A stretch of DNA of 64,000 nucleotides. Origin: Carnegiea gigantea (lineage: Eukaryota > Streptophyta > Magnoliopsida > Caryophyllales > Cactaceae). This document shows, in pieces, positions 56,885-64,000 of the stretch. A program made the position numbers and the translations under genes. The notes under the pieces are model-generated. The model was not told the DNA's origin. It did no database searches and saw only the letters and a program-made list of their open reading frames with translations. How positions within the stretch are numbered: position 1 is the stretch's first letter; each line of letters starts with the position of its first letter. The DNA is taken from contig JAKOGI010001261.1 in the NCBI GenBank assembly GCA_029747015.1, positions 62,001 through 126,000 of the forward strand, read 5' to 3'.

Positions 56885-58618
56885 TGATGTGAGTCTCAAG
56901 GGTAGGAACAACCCAAGCCAACTTACAACAAGAACACAACCAAAACAAGTGGAAAACTCACGAACCAAGGGAGGCACGGTCGTGCTTAAGGGCACGGTGT
57001 GGCCGTGCCAATCTTCTGCCTTTCACGCCTAAGTTTATGATTTCTCACGGTTTGAGATGGATTTTGTGTTTGGGCTCAAAACTGAATCAAAGCAAGAATT
57101 ATTGGCCTTGATTAAGCTTGAAATGAATATGAAAAGAAAAAAAAGAAGAGAGGAATGAAGTTCACTGATTAGAACATGAAAAAGGAGAGCTTTGGTTTAA
57201 GGAATCCAAAAGCTAACTTCATGAACTTTAAGTGAATTCAATGGAATTTGGATAGTTCTAAGTCTTGTGATTAGATAAGATACACCACTAATCACTTAGC
57301 TTAGGGCTCTTAACCTTTGATTAGGATAAGATACACCACCTAATCAATGATTAAGACTGACTTGAACACCACCTTAATCGGCCACAATTAAGGATAAGCA
57401 AGTTAAGTGTTTAAGAGAAACTCAAGACACAAAGTCTTTTCTCAAAGTTTTAAACTCAAAATCTCAAAATCTGCTTTTTTGAAGTGAGAAGTACACGGCC
57501 TTATATAGCCACTAAAGTCATGATACAACCTTTCCCTCTAAGGGAGAAAAGGTATTAATCTAGCTAAGCATACTTACACACGGTTTAAGCTAATACAAAC
57601 CAAAGCTGAAAGTCTATATTACAAAGCACTTAATTTATCTTCCTAAGCCTTTTCCTTTGTACTAAGGAATGTAAATGACTCAATTTCCCAGCTAGGAAGG
57701 CAAGAGTGCACGGCTAGCCACCGCAAAAGGACTGAAAAATGCATGTGTGCCATGTCATGCTTGAGTGGTCGAATGAAAGCTTGCAAGATGGTGGTGTTTC
57801 ACTTGTCCCACGTGTCTCTCTCACAAGTAGCTAAGTGGTGTTTCATCAAGCAGCTCAAAATGACCTAGTTGGCAGTCTTCCACCTCAAGCAAACCCATCT
57901 AGGAGGGAAATCCACCTTGCTAAGCAACCGGGTATCTAGGTGCCCGTTTCTGCCGTGACTTGTGCTTCATGGTTGACACCTCAAATGCTGAGTAGTCTTG
58001 GATTTCCTTACATGGAAGGAAACTTCAAGATGTCTAGTTTACCCTCGTTTTTGAATCATAGCATTTGGACGTCGTTTACCCCTTGAATGAGCCTGATTCC
58101 CCAAACCGTGCAGATTAGACTCCAAAACAGCACAGGTTTGCTAATTAGCTTAATTCACTAACCAATTGAACTCCAAATATGGTAATTCCAATTGGACATG
58201 AAAGCTAAGATCTTGGGGACCCAAAATATGTAAAAATTCAAGACTTAAACCAAACTATATTATAAGAAATAAAAAGAACAAAGCCGGGTTCATCCTGGCC
58301 CTGCTGGGCAGTTTTGACACCTTGGGTTTAATTGCTGATTTGAACGACCAAATGAAGTCCAAATTGGATGAAAATTGATTTGTTGGAAAGCTAACATCTT
58401 GATCTTCAAATCCATCAAAAAATATTAGATGTAAACCCTTAGTATGTTTGAGAAATTAAGCACACAAAAACGGGTTAGCTGTTGGATTTAACCCTTGCCC
58501 TGCAGTTTCAATGTTTAATCAAAACTTGGATGATTTATTCATCCTTAAACCAGCATAATAAGATTACCTAATTTGATTTGATTCTTTTTTAACAAAAGGG
58601 ATGGAGGGATTTCCATCA
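56885..58618 (-). repeat. S4: solo long LTR
   Basis: 1734 bp from TGATGTGAGTC to GATTTCCATCA with perfect target duplication AGATG (56880-56884 and 58619-58623). Antisense orientation is inferred from the U3-like blocks at the right end. It contains a GCACGG hairpin pair at 56974-57009 and two diverged copies of the U3 stop-region block (about 58196 and 58383). No internal region, hence solo. Confidence 0.92.
56974..57009 (-). repeat. Hairpin pair inside the S4 long LTR
   Basis: GGCACGGTCGTGC then GGCACGGTGTGGCCGTGCC; the same pair occurs in S2 at 30964-30999 with different spacer bases. Confidence 0.85.
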
Positions 58619-59441
58619 AGATGATTACCTTACTGATTTGATGGAGACCATCGTGAGAAGCCCAAGGACCATCAAGCTCAGCCCAAGGAGGATTCACTCA
58701 AGCTTCAAGAGGTCAAGGAAGTTGCCAAACTTTGCCGGAAATTAGCGTTCATGCCCGAAGAGGTAGTGCCGCCTTCATCCAGAAATTTCCCGATTTTTGT
58801 GTGCACTTTTTGCCTACCTAACGTGGACCCACAACTTGAGGCTCCACATGGTTTTGAAGCTTAAGAGGTCAGCTTTAAAATAAGCCCAATTTTATTTAAT
58901 TTGGACATCATTTGATTGGGCAAAATATCACTCAAAGATACGTTGTGCTGATCCAGTCCAGTCTGAGATAGGTGCATTGTTTGGGGCATAACTTTCAAAC
59001 CGCTTATCCAAATTGAGCAAATGAGCCCATTATGGAAAATAGACTTCCAGGGCTTTCTAACAAGCCCAAGAACGCGTGATTTGGCCGCGTATTCTGGACG
59101 TTATGCTCTGTTGAAGTTGAGGCAGTTGCAAGGATTAATGCTGGGAATATGAAGAGTCTTAGGTTACATATATTTGTGTGGTTGATATTGTGCACGTTTT
59201 AGATGATTCTAGATTGATGTAATCAGCTGCAAAAATCCTAGAATATTCCTTGTAACCTCCCCCACCCCTTTTATGATGAGTCTTTTCATTTTTCTTAGAC
59301 TTTTCATTAGCTAGTTTTAATTGGTAGGAGTTATTTGAGTCTTTTGAATGTCTTTTGCTGAGTCTATAAAAGGGGAGGGGCATGTGAAGCTAATCATTCA
59401 GCATTGTAAGAGATTTCCAAAGTAATACAAGCACAACCTTG

Positions 59442-60598
59442 TGATGCATATTTCCATATGCATCCTTTTTATTCAAGTCCAATTTCAAAGAAGAAAAGGG
59501 TCAAAGAAGATCATGCATGGAAATGTGCCTATTTGGTCTTATTAAGTGAGTTCAAAGACTCACGACACTATGGAGAGGTCAAAAAGAGGTTAAGCTTTGC
59601 TAGAAATTTGGTGCCAAATTCATCCCTGCGGAACTCGATTTTTTGTGACCACTTTTGGACAAGCTCACGTGGACCCACAACTTGAGGGCCCATGTGCTTT
59701 TGAAGTTTAAGATTTCATCTTTCAAATAAGCCCAAGTTTGTTTAATTTGGACATCATTTGATTGGGCCAAATATCACTCAAAGATACGTTATGCTGATCC
59801 AGTCCAGTCTGAGATAGGTTCATTGTTTGGGCCATAACTTTCACACCGCTTATCCAAATTGAGCAAATGAGCCCATTCTGGAAAATAGACTTCCAGGGCT
59901 TTCTAACAAGCCCAATAACGCGTGCTTTGGCCGAGTATTCTGGAAGTTATGCGCTGTTGAAATTGAGGCAGTTGCAAGGATTAATTCTGGGAAAATGAAG
60001 AGTCTTCGGTTACATGTATTTGTGTGGCTGATATTGTGCACGTTTTGGAGACTTATAGATGGAGATATTCAGTTGAGAAATCCTAGAATATTCCTTATAA
60101 CCTCCCCCACCCCTTTTATGATGAGTCTTTTTATTTTTCCTAAGTCTTTTCAAATTTCTAGTTTTAATTACTAGGAGTTTTTAAGTCTTTTGGTTGTCTT
60201 TGTTTAGCCTATAAATAGGTGGGTTGTGTAGTTGCATTGCATCATTCAGCATTGTAAGAAATTTCCAAAGCAATACAAGTACTTTGAGTGTGTTTCTCAA
60301 AAGTGCAACTAAATTCCTAGTTCTATATCTTGAATTGTGGCAAATTCAAGGGGTGTTCTAGGTTCTCTTCCTTTTCCAATTGGAGTGATTCCTTGGTTAA
60401 GACAAGAGAATTAGCCCAAGGTCAAGTCATTGAGTTGCTCCGTGAAGGATTATCTCAATTACAAGATCTTGTTCTATTCCTTTTTCTTGTGTAGTGAAGT
60501 TCTTCATCCATCTCATCCATCTTTCATTTCTCTTCCCAATTTGGCTTATTTTGAGTTGGAGTTTGATTTGGTTCACTTACCCCCCCACATATACATCA
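59442..60598 (+). repeat. R12 5' LTR
   Basis: Palindromic start TGATGCATAT; TATA box TATAAATAG at 60210-60218. The R/U5 part (60240-60350) carries a variant (CAATACAAGTACTTTGAGTG) absent from the 3' LTR. Confidence 0.94.
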
Positions 60599-60599
60599 A

Positions 60600-60617
60600 T
60601 TGGTATCAGAGCCAAGG
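60600..60617 (+). promoter_or_regulatory. R12 primer-binding site
   Basis: TTGGTATCAGAGCCAAGG, one base after the LTR. Confidence 0.95.
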
Positions 60618-60726
60618 TTGTCAAGTGACCAAGAACCCAGCCAAATACATCCCGAAAGCCAAAACACAAAAACAACACAAACCAGCAAAACCGTGCAAAA
60701 ACCAAGCATCCGCGGGCAGCAATTTG

Positions 60727-60834
60727 GCACGGCCACACCGTGCTCCCTAGCACGACCGTACCACCCTTGATTTTCAGTATTATCAAAGCAGCATTCAAGC
60801 ACGGTTCCCCAGAGCCCCATTGCACGACCGTGCC
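60727..60834 (+). repeat. R12 leader hairpin array (two units)
   Basis: GCACGG-CCACA-CCGTGC with GCACGACCGTACC, and GCACGGTTCCCCAGAGCC with GCACGACCGTGCC; the second unit is partly decayed. Confidence 0.85.
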
Positions 60835-60912
60835 CTCCCTCCTCTTCTCCAAAACAGCCTTTTTCTAGCCTAAACACATAATTCACAAAGAACCCTTAAG
60901 CATTCATCCATC

Positions 60913-62310
60913 ATGATTTCTCTTGGGAACTTGCGAAATGAGATTGCTTTGATTGAAAAGGAGATGGTCATCCTTGAAACTCCAAAGTTTCGTGGCCAAA
61001 AAGAAGATTTCCCTTACTGGATTTCCAAAGTGGATCAAGTCTTCACTCGCTACAATATTGACGAGCAAGAGAAGTTTAAGGTGGTTATCAAGAAGCTCCG
61101 AGGCCATGCGCTTGAATGGTGGGAAAAGTACAAGTATAAGAGGAAGAAGAGAGGAAAAAGTAAGATCAAAACGTGGGACAAGTTGAGAGGAAAATTAATC
61201 GATGCTTTTGCTCCAACCTCTTACTTACACAACCATCCTTTACTTTCCTTTGAGGTAAACAACTTTGATTCCTCTTCTAAAAACCTCTCTTTCAACAAGG
61301 GAAGCTCAATTCCATCCCCTCAACCCACATTTTTAGCCCCTTCCACTCCACAAAAGAAGCAAACTCCACAAACAAGCCAAGCCCTTGCAGATCGACCTAA
61401 CCCCGACCCTTTGAACCTTAGGAGGTGTTCTAAGTGTCAAGGCTTTAGTCACACACCTACGGGCTGCCCCAACAAGAAATTCATCACCATCGCCGAATGG
61501 GAAGTAGCCATGGAGGAAGAAAAGGGGGAGAACGATCAGGAGGAAAGCCTTGAAGAAGAAATTGAACTCAAGGTTGAAAAAGAAGAAATACTTCACTTAG
61601 AGAAGGTTTCTCAAAAGCCAAACGAAATTGAAGAAGAGCATGCAAATATTCATTTCAATCCAAAGGAGCAAGACCATATCCTATCCTTTCCCCACAAAAT
61701 CACATTAACCCCCATTCAACCTTCCCAAATCCTCAAACCACATAAAGCCTCACAAAATGATCTATTACTCACCTCTCTTTCCCCAACCGAATCTCACCTT
61801 AGTTTTCACCCTCCCCACACCCACTTTTATCAAACCTCTGTGCATATTGCTTTTCAAGTGCTGCCTTTTGACCTTATTCCATCTCCCAAACCCAAAGACA
61901 GTCCTCACTTGGATGTCTTTCTCATCCCCCTCCTCTATGCCACCCTACAAATGATGCCCTTTGGCCACTTCCTACAAGAGCTCCCATTTCATAAGCATGC
62001 CTCCCTTCATGAGAAGCTTGCCAATCCTTTGAGTTTGAGGACAAACTCAAAACAACCCGGGGAGTATGATGCATATTTCCATATGCATCATTTTTATTCA
62101 AGTCCAATTTCAAAGAAGAAAAGGGTCAAAGAAGATCATGCATGGAAATGTGCCTATTTGGTCTTCTTAAGTGAGTTCAAAGACTCACGACACTATGGAG
62201 AGGTCAAAAAGAGGTTAAGCTTTGCTAGAAATTTGGTGCCGAATTCATCCCTGCGGAACCCGATTTTTTGTGACCACTTTTGGACAAGCTCACGTGGACC
62301 CACAACTTGA
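60913..62310 (+). CDS. gag: R12 Gag with zinc knuckle and LTR-overlapping tail (465 aa)
   Basis: ATG at 60913 (MISLGNLRNE). Residues about 20-105 form the Gag core (FPYWISKVDQVF, ALEWWEKYK, IKTWDKLRGKL). A Ser/Pro/Gln-rich linker leads to the CCHC knuckle CSKCQGFSHTPTGC (172-185), followed by a long Glu/Lys-rich region, a Pro-rich joint and LRTNSKQPGEYDAY crossing into the 3' LTR at 62067. The tail is open ([17 protein letters not shown]) but shifts near its end (FCDHFWTSSRGPTT) before the stop at 62308-62310. Fully open; it could still supply an RNA-binding capsid-like protein. The N-terminal half differs widely from R4 while the rest is nearly the same DNA. Confidence 0.93.
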   Translation: MISLGNLRNEIALIEKEMVILETPKFRGQKEDFPYWISKVDQVFTRYNIDEQEKFKVVIKKLRGHALEWWEKYKYKRKKRGKSKIKTWDKLRGKLIDAFAPTSYLHNHPLLSFEVNNFDSSSKNLSFNKGSSIPSPQPTFLAPSTPQKKQTPQTSQALADRPNPDPLNLRRCSKCQGFSHTPTGCPNKKFITIAEWEVAMEEEKGENDQEESLEEEIELKVEKEEILHLEKVSQKPNEIEEEHANIHFNPKEQDHILSFPHKITLTPIQPSQILKPHKASQNDLLLTSLSPTESHLSFHPPHTHFYQTSVHIAFQVLPFDLIPSPKPKDSPHLDVFLIPLLYATLQMMPFGHFLQELPFHKHASLHEKLANPLSLRTNSKQPGEYDAYFHMHHFYSSPISKKKRVKEDHAWKCAYLVFLSEFKDSRHYGEVKKRLSFARNLVPNSSLRNPIFCDHFWTSSRGPTT

Positions 62311-63224
62311 GGGCCCATGTGCTTTTGAAGTTTAAGATTTCATCTTTCAAATAAGCCCAAGTTTGTTTAATTTGGACATCATTTGATTGGGCAAAATATC
62401 ACTCAAAGATACGTTATGCTGATCCAGTCCAGTCTGAGATAGGTGCATTGTTTGGGCCATAACTTTCAAACCGCTTATCCAAATTGAGCAAATGAGCCCA
62501 TTCTGGAAAATAGACTTCCAGGGCTTTCTAACAAGCCCAAGAACGCGTGCTTTGGCCGAGTATTCTGGAAGTTATGCGCTGTTGAAGTTGAGGCAGTTGC
62601 AAGGATTAATTCTGGGAAAATGAAGAGTCTTCGGTTACATGTATTTGTGTGGCTGATATTGTGCACGTTTTGGAGGCTTCTAGATGGAGATATTCAGCTG
62701 AGAAATCCTAGAATATTCCTTATAACCTCCCCCACCCCTTTTATGATGAGTCTTTTTATTTTTCCTAAGTCTTTTCAATTTTCTAGTTTTAATTACTAGG
62801 AGTTTTTAAGTCTTTTGGTTGTCTTTGTTTAGCCTATAAATAGGTGGGTTGTGTAGTTGCATTTCATCATTCAGCATTGTAAGAGATTTCCAAAGTAATA
62901 CAAGCACCTTTGAGAGTGATTCTCATTTGTGTCTCAAAAATTCCTAGTTCTATATCTTGAATTTGGCTAATTCAAGTGGTGTTCTAGGTTCTCTATCCTT
63001 TTCCAATTGGAGTGATTCCTTGGTTAAGACAAGAGAATTAGCCCAAGGTCAAGTCATTGAGTGGCTCCGTGAAGGATTATCTCAATTACAAGATCTTGTT
63101 CTATCCTTTTTTCTTGTGTAGTGAAGTTCTTCATCCATCTCATCCATCTTTCATTTCTCTTTCCAATTTGGCTTATTTTGAGTTGGAGTTTGATTTGGTT
63201 CACTTGCCACCCACATATACATCA
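62067..63224 (+). repeat. R12 3' LTR
   Basis: 1158 bp after the GGGGAGTA purine tract. It has the R4-type R/U5 (CAAGCACCTTTGAGAGTG) rather than that of its own 5' LTR. Confidence 0.94.
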
Positions 63225-63550
63225 CTTTGAGAGTGATTCTCATTTGTGTCTCAAAATTCCTAGTTCTATATCTTGAATTTGGCTCATTCAAGTGGTGTTC
63301 TAGGTTCTCTTCCTTTTCCAATTGGAGTGATTCCTTGGTTAAGACAAGAGAATTAGCCCAAGATCAAGTCATTGAGTGGCTCCGTGAAGGATTATCTTAA
63401 TTACAAGGTCTTGTTTATCCTTGTTCTTTTTGTTATTATTCTTCAAACCATCTCAAACTATCTTCCACCATATTCACTTTTCTTTGGTTGATTCTTGTTT
63501 AGTTTGAGTTTGAGTTGATTTGGTTCACTTACCACCCACATCTACATCAA

Positions 63551-63568
63551 TTGGTATCAGAGCCAAGG
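63551..63568 (+). promoter_or_regulatory. R11 primer-binding site
   Basis: TTGGTATCAGAGCCAAGG, one base after the LTR end at 63549. Confidence 0.95.
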
Positions 63569-63675
63569 CTTTTAAGTGACCCACATCATACCCAAACACA
63601 TCCCAAAAAGCCAAAATACAAAAAAAAAAAAGAGGCACAAACCGGCAATCCGAAGTCTTGAAGACCAGAGAAGCA

Positions 63676-63855
63676 GCACGGTGCCCCCGTGCCACAACAC
63701 ACGACCGTGCCATATTCTTTTTCCAGGAATCTTCAAGTCGAGACGGAGCACGGTGCCCCCGTGCCGCCAAGCACGACCGTGCCACTCTACTTTTCTGCAT
63801 TTTCTTCAGCCGAAGCATAGCACGGCCTGACCGTGCCCCCTTGCACGACCGTGCC
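63676..63855 (+). repeat. R11 leader hairpin array (three units)
   Basis: GCACGG-TGCCC-CCGTGC with CACGACCGTGCC (twice), then GCACGG-CCTGA-CCGTGC with GCACGACCGTGCC; essentially identical in plan to R10 and R4. Confidence 0.9.
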
Positions 63856-63897
63856 ACTTTCCCTGCTGCATATTCTTCCTTCAACGCATCTCCAACA

Positions 63898-64000
63898 TGT
63901 CTACAAAGTCCACAAGAAGCGACCAAGCACGTGTGGAAGAGTTAGAAGCACAACTCACTTATCTTCGAACTCAACTTGGGCAACTTTTAGAGGAGAAAAG
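63898..64000 (+). CDS. gag: R11 Gag, N-terminal fragment (cut by window end)
   Basis: ATG at 63898 gives MSTKSTRSDQARVEEL and the coiled-coil LTYLRTQLGQLLEEK, identical in style to R10. 34 codons are visible before the window ends. Whether protease, RT and integrase follow cannot be seen. Confidence 0.88.

Larger units (their letters stand above)
33106..58638 (+). mobile_element. R7: old forward Ty3/gypsy element, host of the right block
   Basis: R7 pieces at 33106-35919, 51001-51148, 55629-56884 and 58619-58638 join head to tail once three TSD-flanked inserts are removed: R8 (CATTC), R10 (CTATC) and S4 (AGATG). R11 starts at 58639. The 5' LTR, PBS and Gag N-terminus are missing, cut off by S3. 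It carries many stops and frameshifts and a more AT-rich third-codon choice than the other copies, consistent with great age. Pol is of the R9 sublineage ([34 protein letters not shown]). Confidence 0.92.
59442..63224 (+). mobile_element. R12: gag-only non-autonomous LTR element
   Basis: 3783 bp, LTRs 1157 and 1158 bp, target CCTTG (59437-59441) versus CTTTG (63225-63229), one mismatch. One 465-codon ORF; no protease, RT or integrase. Downstream of 61528 nearly identical to R4. Confidence 0.94.
58639..63549 (+). repeat. R11 5' LTR, interrupted by R12
   Basis: LTR sequence 58639-59441 plus 63230-63549, about 1123 bp. It starts TGATGGAGACCATCG; its first 220 bp hold an open tail frame (DGDHREKPKDHQAQ ... 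EVKEVAKLCRKLAFMPEEVV ... VDPQLEAPHGFEA), closing at a TAA near 58862. From about 58830 it follows the R4-type LTR. Confidence 0.85.
58639..64000 (+). mobile_element. R11: forward element, 5' end only (runs off the window)
   Basis: 5' LTR (interrupted by R12), PBS, hairpin leader and the start of Gag are present; the rest lies beyond the window. It is inserted in R7 just after the DDYLTD codons (preceding bases TGATT). Gag start and leader match R10. The LTR-encoded tail starts in the DGDH style of the full-length elements, not the DAYFHMHH style of the deleted ones, so this may be an autonomous relative of R10. Confidence 0.85.

Noticed and set aside
56885..58618. S4 interpreted as the 3' LTR of R7
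   Set aside because: It has its own perfect AGATG duplication, opposite block orientation, and the R7 frame continues on its far side (DYLTD at 58624).

Overview
The window is wall-to-wall plant DNA made of nested Ty3/gypsy LTR retrotransposons; I see no host gene, rRNA, tRNA gene or CRISPR array. The evidence is Gag with CCHC knuckles, DGGS-type aspartic protease, YFDD reverse transcriptase, RNase H, HHCC/DDE integrase with a GPY/F tail, and a primer-binding site (PBS) TTGGTATCAGAGCCAAGG, the usual plant initiator-Met tRNA match. The species cannot be told. No classical chromodomain is visible. The coding frame of nearly every element runs on into its own 3' LTR, as described for some CRM-type chromoviruses (lineage inferred, not proven). 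Such a pile is typical of (peri)centromeric heterochromatin.

Left block, 1-17803. A forward LTR-like scrap (1-262) is followed by the truncated antisense element R1 (263-3276), a long-LTR scrap S1 (3277-3593), and forward element R2 (3594-17803). The R2 integrase is split by antisense element R3 (5942-16626, duplicated target TTGTG). R3 is itself split in its leader by forward gag-only element R4 (11457-15177, target CAGGG).

Middle block, 17804-33105. The 3' LTR of R2 is hit by R5 (17804-30077), a forward LTR-gag/pro-LTR-gag/pro-LTR tandem. The last LTR of R5 is hit by R6 (25020-29870, target TGTTT), an antisense tandem of a minimal element whose only gene is a zinc-knuckle ORF. A chimeric LTR junction (30077/30078) and two long-LTR pieces S2 and S3 follow.

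Right block, 33106-64000. The old, decayed forward element R7 carries four insertions: antisense R8 (35920-51000, target CATTC; itself containing forward R9, target TGTGG, and solo LTR S5, target GAAGC), antisense gag-pro element R10 (51149-55628, target CTATC), solo long LTR S4 (56885-58618, target AGATG), and forward R11 (58639 to the window end). The 5' LTR of R11 contains gag-only element R12 (59442-63224, target CCTTG/CTTTG).

Coding-competent size is about 6.9-7.0 kb (R3, R8, R9 after removing inserts), but every full-length copy is broken. Two pol sublineages are visible: R1/R2/R3/R8 and R7/R9. Beside them is a graded series of non-autonomous elements with related LTRs: gag-pro (R10 intact, R5), gag-only (R4, R12), and knuckle-only (R6). 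Most share, between PBS and gag, an array of GCACGG...CCGTGC hairpins, the best candidate here for an undescribed cis-acting system (for example RNA dimerisation or packaging that lets partners mobilise deleted copies).
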